Positions 23,794 to 31,927 of a stretch of DNA of 64,000 bases are shown here, piece after piece. The notes beneath the pieces are model-generated. The model was not told the origin of the DNA, searched no databases, and saw only the letters and a list, made by a program, of their open reading frames with translations. Numbering within the stretch: the stretch's first letter is position 1; every line of letters starts with the position of its first letter. The stretch spans positions 5,634 to 69,633 of the forward strand of contig JAZDIU010000011.1 in assembly GCA_043804635.1 (NCBI GenBank), read 5' to 3'. This DNA is from JAZDIU01 sp043804635 (GTDB taxonomy: Bacteria > Chloroflexota > Dehalococcoidia > Dehalococcoidales > UBA2162). Both the position numbers and the translations under genes were made by a program.

Positions 23794-24166
23794 TCGTGTC
23801 TTCTCCGGATTTTGTCAAAACATCCAGTTTTAGTGTTTGAGCTACCAGGATATCTTGTTTTATCGCTTCTAACTCGGCAATATTGTGTTCGTATTTTACT
23901 TGTTTACGTCGCGCGATATTTAATAAGCCTATTTTTGTATAAGGGAGGCTTTTCCCCGGGTAAAGAGTCGGCGCTAATTCCTTGATCGCTGTTAGGTTTG
24001 TTAATATTCGGGTATCTAAGTCGGATTCGTCTATTGTTAGCATTTCAGGCACAACCTTAATTTCTCTTTTTGCCGTTTCGGTGAAAACAGTAATTAAACG
24101 GGCCATGAAAGAAGTGTCCGCTCTTTGTTCTTTTGATAATTTTAGTAATAGCCATGAAGGAATCAT
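23786..24166 (-). CDS. Unknown helical protein
   Basis: A 126-residue helical protein starting MIPSWLLLKLSKEQRADTSF. The start overlaps the LuxR-type gene stop (ATGA), which argues against the ATG 18 bases further upstream. Lys/Glu/Leu-rich, no recognised domain. Possibly a partner of the regulator encoded upstream. Confidence 0.55.
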   Translation of the reverse strand: MIPSWLLLKLSKEQRADTSFMARLITVFTETAKREIKVVPEMLTIDESDLDTRILTNLTAIKELAPTLYPGKSLPYTKIGLLNIARRKQVKYEHNIAELEAIKQDILVAQTLKLDVLTKSGEDTSE

Positions 24167-24552
24167 AGTTTTAATTTCTTGCAAATCCCCTGAGCGTAAG
24201 CGACGAGCTGTTCGCGGGTTTCGATCTGCAACTTAATTTTTAAATCTCTTAGATGAGCTCTAATAGTTACAGGGGAAACTTTTTGGTTGTCAGCAATGTC
24301 CTTGGTAGACATTTGGGCTGCCAGGAGCGGCAATATCTTCTTTTCGGTATCTGTTATGAGTGTTTTAAAATCATTAGCGTAAGCATCTCCGAAAATTAAA
24401 GCAAATTCATTTTCGTAATTTATTTTATTGAGACCTTCTTCACTCAGGTCTATTATAAATAAAGAACCACGGTCTTTACTTTCCGCGATGTATCCAAAGC
24501 GGTAGTTTCCGCGCGGGTCTACTATTTTGACGTAGCTATTCTTCTGAAACAT
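24163..24552 (-). CDS. LuxR/GerE-type transcription regulator
   Basis: A 129-residue protein. The C-terminal half is a GerE-type HTH: TDTEKKILPLLAAQMSTKDIADNQKVSPVTIRAHLRDLKIKL, with the T-E-x-E start, the recognition helix and the closing LxV-like element. The N-terminal half is a small beta-rich domain (YVKIVDPRGNYRFGYIAES) that may sense a ligand or partner. It is the only clear regulator of the leftward operon, so it may control this operon or the opposing one. Confidence 0.75.
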   Translation of the reverse strand: MFQKNSYVKIVDPRGNYRFGYIAESKDRGSLFIIDLSEEGLNKINYENEFALIFGDAYANDFKTLITDTEKKILPLLAAQMSTKDIADNQKVSPVTIRAHLRDLKIKLQIETREQLVAYAQGICKKLKL

Positions 24553-25027
24553 CTGCCACCTCTGGCGTAACCGTTGTTGGAGTAGACGCTATGAGTATCT
24601 CAAGTTCCTTTTGCTTCCACTGGATTAAACATTTCTTTTGCAAGGACACGCTTTCAGCGAATGTCCCTTTTATCGTAGCTTCTTCGGCGCATTTTTTAAT
24701 AAATTGTTTTTTAGATTCGGGTTTTTTAATCTTTTTCCCGGTACATTCGGTAACATAACTAGCTAACGTGTCGGTAGTAAGTGAATTGCAATCAGTGATT
24801 TTACTGAGCAGGCAAACGGCTACGTCTTTGGAATTTAGTTTACCATGAGATGAAATTTTTGCAGGTTTCGGAGGTTGAGAACGACAAATTAATTCCGCTT
24901 CTTCCACCGTATCAGCTTTGCCAGTGCATATTTTTGCTCCGGCGCAAAATGACAATTTCCGGTCATCGTGAGTCCCGGAAATATAAGGGCGCATGCATTC
25001 ATTGTATTCGGTTCTACTAGGGGTCAT
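24536..25027 (-). CDS. Cys-rich protein of unknown function
   Basis: A 163-residue protein with eight or more Cys. The N-terminal CMRPYISGTHDDRKLSFCAGAKICTG region, followed by a helix with ELICR, looks like a conserved metal-binding or capsid-linked module. The C-terminal half is helical and Lys-rich. The end overlaps the LuxR-type gene by 17 bases. I do not recognise the family with confidence. Confidence 0.55.
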   Translation of the reverse strand: MTPSRTEYNECMRPYISGTHDDRKLSFCAGAKICTGKADTVEEAELICRSQPPKPAKISSHGKLNSKDVAVCLLSKITDCNSLTTDTLASYVTECTGKKIKKPESKKQFIKKCAEEATIKGTFAESVSLQKKCLIQWKQKELEILIASTPTTVTPEVADVSEE

Positions 25028-25056
25028 TCTTCAGTCTCCGACTGCAAGTGCAGCGG

Positions 25057-25752
25057 TCAGGTTCCAGTCTTCGTGGAAAGCATTTCCTTGACCTGGAAAA
25101 CCGCTTCTTCTTTTGTTATTTCGCCGTTTTTAACCCTCTGGGCGAGAATTTTAATTTTGCTCAGGTCGGGTTTGGGTTCGCTTATCGCTTTTGGTTCTTC
25201 TGTTTTAATCACCGGTAAAGTCGCCGGTTTTAACGGTTCTGTTCCGGTCAAATCTTTACGCATTGAACGTAATTCAGGAACAAGATTAACAAAAAACTCT
25301 TTTGGATGCTTGGCGACTTCATCCGGGCCCCAATTGTATCTCTTGCACCAATCTCTCACTCGTTGGTAAATTGGCTTTTGGGACATTGTTTGGAGCTCTT
25401 CAGCGGTAATATCCATCTCGTTACAGTGTTTGGCTAAACAGTCACAAGGTATATTATTGATCCGTGCGCCTTCCAGCAGGTCTTCCTGTAACCTTAGAAG
25501 CTGTCTTACGAGGCGGCCTTCGAGCTGCTGTATCGTCTCTTCGGTCGTAGGTTTGCGGAAATTACTCATGTTCACTGGTGTTAATGCGGTGCTGTCAGGG
25601 GTTGGAGGGCTAATTAAAGCTACTTCCGCAGCCCTTTCCTCTTCCTCCGGTGCTTTTACCGCCTTGAATCCGTTCATGACGGCGGTATGGACGGCATTAG
25701 AGCCGATTTCGCCGGCCGCCTTAAAGAGCCAAGCTAATATTTTTTCATCCAT
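25057..25752 (-). CDS. Unknown protein, first gene of the leftward operon
   Basis: A 231-residue, mostly helical, Glu/Lys-rich protein (MDEKILAWLFKAAGEIGSNAV). It has a Cys pair in CDCLAKHC and a Pro-rich linker before a C-terminal helix. No family recognised. It is transcribed from the leftward half of the overlapping promoter pair at 25758-25796. Confidence 0.55.
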   Translation of the reverse strand: MDEKILAWLFKAAGEIGSNAVHTAVMNGFKAVKAPEEEERAAEVALISPPTPDSTALTPVNMSNFRKPTTEETIQQLEGRLVRQLLRLQEDLLEGARINNIPCDCLAKHCNEMDITAEELQTMSQKPIYQRVRDWCKRYNWGPDEVAKHPKEFFVNLVPELRSMRKDLTGTEPLKPATLPVIKTEEPKAISEPKPDLSKIKILAQRVKNGEITKEEAVFQVKEMLSTKTGT

Positions 25753-25757
25753 AGCTT

Positions 25758-25796
25758 AATTTAACCCTTGACATTCCTTTTGTCAAGTAGAATAAT
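25758..25796. promoter_or_regulatory. Overlapping divergent promoters
   Basis: Rightward: TTGACA 25768-25773, 17 bp, AATAAT 25791-25796. Leftward (minus strand): TTGACA 25786-25781, 17 bp, TAAATT 25763-25758. The two -35 boxes form an inverted repeat (CTTGACA, 7 nt, TGTCAAG), so one polymerase would block the other. This is the control point between the minus-strand operon and the rightward genes. Confidence 0.7.
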
Positions 25797-25810
25797 AAGA
25801 TGTGGACGGG

Positions 25811-25862
25811 CGTCAACTAGCCTGGCAACCGTCAACTAGACTAGCAACCGTCAACTAGCAAC
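25811..25862 (+). repeat. Tandem 19-bp repeats (iteron or operator-like)
   Basis: Two 19-bp copies (CGTCAACTAG followed by CCTGGCAAC or ACTAGCAAC) and a third shortened to 14 bp. They lie between the divergent promoters and the regulator start at 25885. The CCTGGCAAC/CCTAGCAAC half recurs at 56291-56310. Likely protein-binding sites: operator, partition site or iterons. Confidence 0.75.
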
Positions 25863-25884
25863 AGGGAAGTCGGGAGTGTAAATC

Positions 25885-26403
25885 ATGGTTTGGAATGAAA
25901 GACAACGTAAAATTGCTGAGTTGATTCTACGCCACCGGAGAGAAGACGATAGTTATGATTCACTTCTGGTTATAGCTGAGGTTCCGGGGGTCAACAAGTC
26001 GGTTGTTAGCCGGATAGCTAGAGAGTTAAGGAAACTCAACTGGGTTTTACCGCCTTTACCGGGTAAGGGAGAGATTAAAACCGTAAAAAACGCGGGTAGC
26101 ACAGGCTTGTCTAGTGTGGAAGAGCCAAAAAGCGGAGTGATTAGCCTTGAAATATCAGGGAAAAAGTACGGCTTTAGCGCAGACGATTTCTTAAAATGTG
26201 TTAATGATTATCTCGATATGCAGCAAGTTATAGGCTGGAATAGTGATTTTTCTTCCACTCTTAGAGAGGGAATGAGACTGTATCGAGCGGTGGTTCTTAA
26301 TTTTTTAGATAAGGAAACAGTTGCTGTAGCTGCAAAACCCGAAGAAGACAATAAAGAAGAAGATGAAGGAGACGACGAAAATGGCGGAGATACCGGGGCC
26401 TAG
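25885..26403 (+). CDS. Winged-helix-like DNA-binding protein
   Basis: A 172-residue protein. Residues 1-55 (RQRKIAELILRHRREDDSYDSLL followed by VNKSVVSRIARELRKLNWV) fit a helix-turn-helix of the MarR/ParB-like type. A Pro-rich linker, a central domain (LEISGKKYGFSADDFLKCV) and an acidic tail follow. It is the first gene to the right of the promoter switch and its repeats, so it is the best candidate to bind them. It overlaps the next start by 23 bases. Confidence 0.55.
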   Translation: MVWNERQRKIAELILRHRREDDSYDSLLVIAEVPGVNKSVVSRIARELRKLNWVLPPLPGKGEIKTVKNAGSTGLSSVEEPKSGVISLEISGKKYGFSADDFLKCVNDYLDMQQVIGWNSDFSSTLREGMRLYRAVVLNFLDKETVAVAAKPEEDNKEEDEGDDENGGDTGA

Positions 26404-27523
26404 AGCCAGGCGAGACGCAGCCGATGAATTAACGGAACGGTTACGGCATTTAAGGCCGGCGGGTCAAAGTAAGGATGAAGCCCAAAAAGAAGGGCAGCCG
26501 CCGCGGAAAATGTATACTTACGATGACGCTTTGGCGGAAGAGGAGCACAATGCCGCTTTGGAAATTAAAAGGTTAACGGTTGAAGAGCAAAAAGCGAGGC
26601 ATGAAGCTAATATTAAAAAAGCTCAGGACGAGGTGAAGCGGGTTTCAAGGGACGGCGAGGAAAGAGAACAAAAGCCCGAGGTAAAAAAGTGGACTCTTGT
26701 TGGGGGGAAGCCGGTTGAAGACCCTGAAGGCGATTACAATACCCTCGCTCAGGCTCTTTTAATGGCGGAGTCAATGATAAGGTGGGATGTCGGTGATGAT
26801 GGGCTTCCCATCGAAGATCCAGACGGTCGGTATCGGACTTATAATCAAGCTCTCAGGGCCGCGTCTCTGTTAAGGCAAGATCAAAATGTTAAAAAATGGA
26901 CGCTTATTGACGGTAAACCAATAGAGGCACCGGAAGGCGAATACGCAAGTTATAGCGATGCTTATAGAGCCGCCTATCTCGATATTGAAAGAAAAAGAAC
27001 GGAGGTTATGGCTGCCGCGGCTGCTGCCGCAAAAAAGCCGGAAGAGTCGGACACGGTTAAGGCCCTGGCTACCGATTTAAGGAATCTCCAACTGCAATTA
27101 GCCGATGCTGTAAATCCGTTCAAGATAATGCAAAAGGCTAAAATTCTACGTGACGAATTCATGGATTCGGGATTAATACCGGTTACGCCGCCGTCACCCA
27201 ATACCGGCGATTCCATCGAGACGGTCAAGGAAAACAATAGACACACCGAAGAGATGGAAAAGTTAAAAACAGAGAAAACTTACAAAGAGTCCATAGCTGA
27301 TACCCTCGCCAACGGTACCCGTCTTGTCGGTGAAGGTATAAGCCAGGATATATTAAAGGGAGTCTTAAAAAAACCGGCGGAAAGCGGGATGGAGAGTTTC
27401 AAGTGTGATAAATGTGGGACCACAATAACAGTTGGGCCGGGAGCGCTCGCGGTTAAATGTCCGAAGTGCGGTCAGGTATTTCGGAAAGACCAGCCGGACT
27501 TAATGGCTGATGCAAAGGTTTAA
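26381..27523 (+). CDS. Repeat protein with C-terminal zinc ribbon
   Basis: A 380-residue protein. An N-terminal coiled coil is followed by three imperfect repeats of about 40 residues (KKWTLVGGKPVEDPEGDYN, DGLPIEDPDGRYRTYNQAL, KKWTLIDGKPIEAPEGEYA). Next comes another coil, then a zinc ribbon FKCDKCGTTITVGPGALAVKCPKCGQVF at the C-terminus. ATG 26381 has GAAGGAG upstream. Function unknown; the layout suggests a scaffold or transcription-associated protein. Confidence 0.6.
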   Translation: MAEIPGPRARRDAADELTERLRHLRPAGQSKDEAQKEGQPPRKMYTYDDALAEEEHNAALEIKRLTVEEQKARHEANIKKAQDEVKRVSRDGEEREQKPEVKKWTLVGGKPVEDPEGDYNTLAQALLMAESMIRWDVGDDGLPIEDPDGRYRTYNQALRAASLLRQDQNVKKWTLIDGKPIEAPEGEYASYSDAYRAAYLDIERKRTEVMAAAAAAAKKPEESDTVKALATDLRNLQLQLADAVNPFKIMQKAKILRDEFMDSGLIPVTPPSPNTGDSIETVKENNRHTEEMEKLKTEKTYKESIADTLANGTRLVGEGISQDILKGVLKKPAESGMESFKCDKCGTTITVGPGALAVKCPKCGQVFRKDQPDLMADAKV

Positions 27524-27524
27524 A

Positions 27525-27899
27525 ATGTGGACTTCGCAGCAAGACGATACCCCGGTAGAGAAGGTACTCGGTAGAGTAGGCAGGGTTTTAGCCGGTGGTT
27601 TTGGCGACCAGGTTTTAGCCGGTCTTATCTTGGGTTTAATCAAAGGTGTAAGTCCCGGCGAGCTTTACACTTGTATTAGAGACAAGATTGACTTTGTTTC
27701 TCAAATTGACGATGTTAATTGGGCGAGAGCCAAGAGAATTACAGGTTCAATGGATTTAGATAAAATTACCCTTGAGAGAATTTTAGAAGAATTGCAGAAA
27801 AGTCGTCTGGATTTATTGAGCGTTATTATTAATACTGATGGTGGGGTAGAATGGATTATTTCTCAATTAGAAAGAACAAAAGATAAGATAAGAAACTAA
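27525..27899 (+). CDS. Unknown helical protein
   Basis: A 124-residue protein starting MWTSQQDDTPVEKVLGRVG, one base after the preceding stop. A Gly/Val-rich amphipathic segment near 20-45 (GRVLAGGFGDQVLAGLILGLIKG) may touch membranes, followed by helices. Ends before a terminator. Not recognised. Confidence 0.55.
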   Translation: MWTSQQDDTPVEKVLGRVGRVLAGGFGDQVLAGLILGLIKGVSPGELYTCIRDKIDFVSQIDDVNWARAKRITGSMDLDKITLERILEELQKSRLDLLSVIINTDGGVEWIISQLERTKDKIRN

Positions 27900-27922
27900 G
27901 AGTTTTCAAGTTTTGAATTATT

Positions 27923-27947
27923 AAGCCGATAGAAATATCGGCTTTTT
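27923..27947 (+). terminator. Rho-independent terminator
   Basis: AGCCGATA and TATCGGCT form an 8-bp stem with a GAAA loop, followed by TTTTTGC. Ends the transcript that began at the 25.8-kb switch. Confidence 0.8.
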
Positions 27948-27965
27948 GCATTTTAAACGCCCGAA

Positions 27966-27981
27966 TATTTCTCAAGAAATA
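27966..27981 (+). repeat. Dispersed 16-bp palindrome (CA form) before a promoter
   Basis: Exact copy with outer bases AA...TT extending the symmetry. It lies between a terminator and the promoter of the structural operon, 20 bp upstream of the -35 box. Confidence 0.9.
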
Positions 27982-28001
27982 TTTTCTTGCAATATTAGCC
28001 C

Positions 28002-28031
28002 TTGACATTTTTATATAATGGTGAATACAAT
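28002..28031 (+). promoter_or_regulatory. Promoter of the structural operon
   Basis: TTGACA, 18-bp spacer, TACAAT. The next terminator on this strand is at 47.37 kb, so this promoter may drive about 19 kb of structural genes, like a late promoter. Confidence 0.65.
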
Positions 28032-28070
28032 GCGGTAAGTGGGCTTTTTGAATTAGTCCAAGAGGGCGTA

Positions 28071-28916
28071 ATGAAATATACCGATATAGATAAAATTCTT
28101 GAAAGACGCGGTCTCAATCACGATCCGGCTTTCGAGGATGTAACCGTTAAGATTTCACCAATAGAACCTGATGAAAAAGGCAGGACTGCTTTAGGTTTGT
28201 ATTTTCCCGAAGATAAATTAATTGTTCTCCCACCATCTCTTTCAACCGAGCCAAACAGTCTTGGTGAAACCGTTACGCTTCACGAATTTTCCCATCGTCA
28301 CGGCCATTATTATTACAATAACCTCACCGAACAATACGCCGAAAATGAGAGGCAAAGGTGGCAGGGGAGACTCGAATATCACGACATTTTCGGCAAAAAC
28401 GACGACGTGATTCAATGCAAGGAGGCTGTTAAAACGATGCCGTCATTAATTAAAGCAAATCCGTGTGATTATTGTCATGCCCCGGAGCGTCTTTGCCCTT
28501 ATTGTGAATACGGAGGTCATAGCGTAAAGGTTAACTTCGATAAGGGGTTCGCTGTTCCTGCTATCGCAAATATCACAGGCACGATTAACCGCGTTGAAAT
28601 CCTTTGGAAAAATCAAGGGGTAACAAAAGTTCCCAAGGGCGAACCCTTTCTCGTAAGAGTTCATCATAATGCTTTAACTAACCCTGGTGGGGGTCAGTGG
28701 CAAGCTGACGCAACGGTAATCGCTACTGATGGTACTTTACCAAATGTTGGTGGTTCTAAGGTTGCAACATATGGTGGTAACACCATAACGGCTGGATGGA
28801 TAGATTGCAAGGATCTTGGCAATTTAATCATGCCAGATCACGATGTTACACTTCGGATTAAACTTTGGGCATATCCATTTTATAACGATACGCCGCCCGT
28901 CAGGAGTGATTGGTAA
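28071..28916 (+). CDS. Zincin metalloprotease-like protein with C-terminal beta domain
   Basis: A 281-residue protein. HEFSHRHGH (71-79) is the HExxH-type zinc motif with a downstream His, preceded by a strand (LIVLPPSL). Two Cys pairs (CDYC, CPYC) near residues 125-145 may bind a second zinc. The C-terminal half is Ig-like (AIANITGTINRVEILWKNQG) and shares its style with the next gene. I start at ATG 28071 (AGAGGG upstream) because the frame further left overlaps the promoter. Possible roles: virion maturation or host-envelope digestion. Confidence 0.65.
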   Translation: MKYTDIDKILERRGLNHDPAFEDVTVKISPIEPDEKGRTALGLYFPEDKLIVLPPSLSTEPNSLGETVTLHEFSHRHGHYYYNNLTEQYAENERQRWQGRLEYHDIFGKNDDVIQCKEAVKTMPSLIKANPCDYCHAPERLCPYCEYGGHSVKVNFDKGFAVPAIANITGTINRVEILWKNQGVTKVPKGEPFLVRVHHNALTNPGGGQWQADATVIATDGTLPNVGGSKVATYGGNTITAGWIDCKDLGNLIMPDHDVTLRIKLWAYPFYNDTPPVRSDW

Positions 28917-29981
28917 ATGCCTGCAACCGGTCAATATACCAGAATTAGTAATGTTACTATCCCGTCCAGTGCAAAAGTTGGCGAGACAGTGCATGTTGCT
29001 GTTTTGGTAGATAACATTGCCGGTTCTGACATTGAATCTCTGGTAATTATTAACGGGAATTATCCTATTAATGGTTCAGACGGTTCGGGAACCGTTATTA
29101 TCGGTGATGGTCATTACATAGCGGCCGGGACTTCGTACGCTTTTGAAACCGATATAGTTATGCCGAATCATTCGGTAGATCTTCATTTTCGTTCGATTGT
29201 TTATCCGAATGAAATGTGGTTTGAAGACGCCGATAGTTATTCAACAGTTTTGCTTAGCGTTGTTGACGTTCCGGTTTGGCAAAAGTTGGACACTGTGAGC
29301 GTCGCGGTTATTAAGGACGTTGAAACCGTGGCCGGTTGGCAAAAGCTCGATACAGCGAGTGTCGCGGTTGTTAAGGACGTTGAAACCGTGGCCGGCTGGC
29401 AAAAGCTCGATACCGTGAGCGTTGGCGCAAGTCCGGGCATTGATTGGAACGCTTTTGAGCTTATTACTCACACTGATTTTCCTGAAACGAAAACATATAA
29501 AGGCAAAGCCCAAGAGGTTACAGCTACATTTGAGTCTTTGACCGTTTTGGGTTCGATTGATATTGTTAAGCAAAAAATAGTCGAGGGTTTTACGGCTTCG
29601 CTTACAAAGGAAGGATTGGTTCCTCTCTCGGTTGATCTTTACAGGGGGAAATCCGGCGCTTTAACAACAACTTTTATCGTTAAAATGGTAGCTGGTGAAA
29701 AGGTAGCGGCAACATACAAAGCGGTCGCGTTTCCTCCGGTCTGGGCGGTGATTATTATTGCTGCTTTAATTATTTTTGTTATCATCGCCGCTACCTTTTT
29801 TGTTGTGAAGGTCACCGATTTGGTTTGGGGGCCGCCTGGCAAGGATAGCCTGATAGCCTCTATTGTTAAGCCACTTGCTATCGGGGCGGTTATACTTGGT
29901 GGAGTGTTTTTACTCTCCGGGTCGCGTCAGAGTGTAACAAACGCGACAAGGAGGTGGAGGGAATCTGAGGTAGCTGTGTAA
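28917..29981 (+). CDS. Ig-like membrane protein with 20-residue tandem repeats
   Basis: A 354-residue protein. The N-terminal Ig-like domain (VTIPSSAKVGETVHVAVLVDN) resembles the end of the preceding protein. A block follows of 2.6 copies of a 20-residue repeat starting WQKLDTVSVAVIKDVETVAG, then a beta domain. Two hydrophobic segments (VWAVIIIAALIIFVIIAATF; LAIGAVILGGVFLL) lie near the C-terminus. It is probably displayed at a membrane or particle surface. Confidence 0.65.
   Translation: MPATGQYTRISNVTIPSSAKVGETVHVAVLVDNIAGSDIESLVIINGNYPINGSDGSGTVIIGDGHYIAAGTSYAFETDIVMPNHSVDLHFRSIVYPNEMWFEDADSYSTVLLSVVDVPVWQKLDTVSVAVIKDVETVAGWQKLDTASVAVVKDVETVAGWQKLDTVSVGASPGIDWNAFELITHTDFPETKTYKGKAQEVTATFESLTVLGSIDIVKQKIVEGFTASLTKEGLVPLSVDLYRGKSGALTTTFIVKMVAGEKVAATYKAVAFPPVWAVIIIAALIIFVIIAATFFVVKVTDLVWGPPGKDSLIASIVKPLAIGAVILGGVFLLSGSRQSVTNATRRWRESEVAV
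29278..29432 (+). repeat. 60-bp direct repeats within the Ig-like gene
   Basis: Three successive units begin TGGCAAAAG at 60-base spacing; the first two are complete and the third partial. They stay in frame and differ at a few third positions, so repeat number could vary by recombination. Confidence 0.85.
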
Positions 29982-30026
29982 CAAGGGTTGGCATAAGGTA
30001 ATAAATAATTTTACAGGAGGATAACA

Positions 30027-30461
30027 ATGGCAAATTGGAAAATGGTCGCGATTGACATGGGTACCGGCGTTGTAGCCGGCGGTCTCGATTCCTTCATTCA
30101 GGACAAGACAAATAAACAGGTTGCCGAATGGGAAGCAAAGCCGGCAAATGCCGGGAAAGAACTGAGCCTGATGTCCCAGTACACCACTTATTACAATTAC
30201 GGGCTCCCGCTCTTGACTCTCGGCCTTGTTGCCTTTAACAAACTTCCCGGTGACTGGGTAACCAGGATGGCGGTTGCCTCCGGTGGCGTTCTTGGCCGGA
30301 AAGTCGGGCAACAGCTTATTGATTACGAAAAGAAAACATCCGTACCGTGGCGCGCTTATGGCGGGGAAGCGGCTCTCGCGGCTGCACAGGCCGCTAATGC
30401 TGCGCAGGCCGCGGCTGGTCGCGCCAACAGGAACCTGGTCGGTTCCCGCGGTAGCCTTTAA
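30027..30461 (+). CDS. Small membrane-associated protein
   Basis: A 144-residue protein. Gly/Ala-rich amphipathic segments (MGTGVVAGGLDSF; NYGLPLLTLGLVAF) suggest membrane contact. The C-terminus is Ala-rich with ALAAAQAANAAQAAAG. AGGAGG precedes ATG. It sits directly before the capsid-candidate gene, so a structural or internal-membrane role is plausible. Not recognised. Confidence 0.55.
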   Translation: MANWKMVAIDMGTGVVAGGLDSFIQDKTNKQVAEWEAKPANAGKELSLMSQYTTYYNYGLPLLTLGLVAFNKLPGDWVTRMAVASGGVLGRKVGQQLIDYEKKTSVPWRAYGGEAALAAAQAANAAQAAAGRANRNLVGSRGSL

Positions 30462-30494
30462 TCCCGGTAAAAATTAAAGTAGGAGGTAAATATT

Positions 30495-31277
30495 ATGGGT
30501 TTGGTTTATAAAGTAAGTGTTGAAAAGGGTCTAAAGAAACAATATCCGAAAGAGCAAAAGCTCATCGTTGACGCTCTGATTGACCCCGGTAAGGAAGCAT
30601 CGTCCCAGGATCTCGACCCGCTGAGCGTGGTTGAGGTTGACCGGATTCTGCTCAAACTGGACGCGCTTGCGCCCGACTCTGTCAGTGAAAACATTGCCCG
30701 GCTCGTCGCCATGGCCGCCGAGGTTGTCATCGACGCGGTTCGCATGGTCAAGACTCAAAATCATCAGCCTTTTATGGGTGCCATGGGTACCGGTAACATG
30801 CTCGATGTGAGGTGGATGCGGTCAAAGGACATCGGAAATCCGGTAATGCGCGGCGGCGCCGCCGCCGGCGCGCTGGGCATTTACGCTCAGGCCCCGCTCG
30901 CGGCTTTAACCTTTACCTGGCTCCGGACATTCGTGGAGAATACCGCGCAGAACATCATCCCTCTCCAGACGAACGGCCAGTTCTCGGCCTTTGTCCATCT
31001 CGGCTTTATTGATACCATCGACGGCATTTCCAAAATGTCCGATGTTACCTATACCAGTGGTGGTGTCGCCACACCTCCACAGAACATCGGTGGAACGAAG
31101 AAAAGGTTTGTCGGTGCTGCTCAGGATGTCGCGGTTATGCCTCTTGAGAGGCCGATTATTGTTCCGCCGTTCCGGAACCAGCTATTTTCCGTTCTGCCGA
31201 CGTCGGCCGGCGATTCCCGCCTTGAAATGTTAACCCTGTTTGTCGGACAGGTTCAGGACTTTATCACTAACCTGTAA
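30495..31277 (+). CDS. Major structural protein candidate
   Basis: A 260-residue protein with few Cys. An N-terminal helical part (about 1-90) precedes a beta-rich part containing FTWLRTFVENTAQNIIPLQ, FVHLGFIDT and a C-terminal IIVPPFRNQLFSVLPTSAGDSRLEMLT. High local GC and codon optimisation and an ideal AGGAGG site suggest abundant expression. It does not show HK97 landmarks that I can see. Position among membrane and small beta proteins makes it the best coat-protein candidate (inference). Confidence 0.4.
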   Translation: MGLVYKVSVEKGLKKQYPKEQKLIVDALIDPGKEASSQDLDPLSVVEVDRILLKLDALAPDSVSENIARLVAMAAEVVIDAVRMVKTQNHQPFMGAMGTGNMLDVRWMRSKDIGNPVMRGGAAAGALGIYAQAPLAALTFTWLRTFVENTAQNIIPLQTNGQFSAFVHLGFIDTIDGISKMSDVTYTSGGVATPPQNIGGTKKRFVGAAQDVAVMPLERPIIVPPFRNQLFSVLPTSAGDSRLEMLTLFVGQVQDFITNL

Positions 31278-31307
31278 AAGTCTGGAATATCATTAAGGAG
31301 GTTTCTT

Positions 31308-31601
31308 ATGATAAGAATGAAGTCCAGACTTGGCCCGGTGTCATATGCTACACCCGGTTTTACGGTAGTGTTCGGTGAGGCTGACAGAATAATATCCGCG
31401 GAAGTGGCGTGTAGCAGCGAAAGCATGCTTGCTGTCAACGACATTATTTACTCGACGCGGGTAACATTCGCTACTAACACCGTGACAATACGGGTGTACT
31501 TTGCTGATACCAGTGGTGCTGGTCCTAACGTCTGGACGGAAATTGCTGATTTGTCAGATTTAAGCCCCTTTACGTTTACGGTACTGGCGGATGTGGAATA
31601 A
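31308..31601 (+). CDS. Small beta protein, paralog 1 of 3
   Basis: A 97-residue beta-rich protein sharing with the next two genes the start I-x-x-KS-x-LGP, the GEADRI/GEGDRI turn, an AND segment near the centre and the end FTV-(L/I/V)-A(D/N)-(V/I)-E. Three adjacent copies point to a multimeric decoration or coat component. TAAGGAGG precedes ATG. Confidence 0.6.
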   Translation: MIRMKSRLGPVSYATPGFTVVFGEADRIISAEVACSSESMLAVNDIIYSTRVTFATNTVTIRVYFADTSGAGPNVWTEIADLSDLSPFTFTVLADVE

Positions 31602-31613
31602 GGAGATGATGAA

Positions 31614-31919
31614 ATGATAGTAATAAAATCAGTCCTCGGTCCAAATCCGTATGTTGCCGCAACGGGGGTGCTCGTAACATTTGGCGAAGGAGACAGGATT
31701 CTTAACGCCATAGCCAAATGCGATAATTCTGATGGCCTGGCAGCGAACGATACAGCCAGGGCTATCAGGACGGTTATCACTAATGGCGCCACAGGTTGTC
31801 ACGTTCATGTTCTCGTTGACGGTTTAGCGACCGTCGGCGGCCCTGGTAACGCTTGGGCGGAACTTATCGCCGGTAACTTTTCCGGCCGGACTTTTACGGT
31901 AATAGCCGACGTGGAGTAG
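31614..31919 (+). CDS. Small beta protein, paralog 2 of 3
   Basis: A 101-residue paralog of the flanking genes (KSVLGPNPYVAAT start, TFTVIADVE end). It is the most divergent in the middle and has an extra His-containing loop (GCHVHVLVDG). Coupled 12 bases after paralog 1 with GGAGATG upstream. Confidence 0.6.
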   Translation: MIVIKSVLGPNPYVAATGVLVTFGEGDRILNAIAKCDNSDGLAANDTARAIRTVITNGATGCHVHVLVDGLATVGGPGNAWAELIAGNFSGRTFTVIADVE

Positions 31920-31927
31920 GAGGAAAA

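Noticed and set aside
25811..25862. CRISPR-like repeats at the 25.8-kb switch
   Set aside because: Copies are directly adjacent with no spacers, so operator or iteron repeats fit better.
28002..28070. Longer metalloprotease starting at TTG 28002
   Set aside because: That codon is the -35 box of a promoter, and the encoded residues overlap the -10 region. ATG 28071 has a usable SD.
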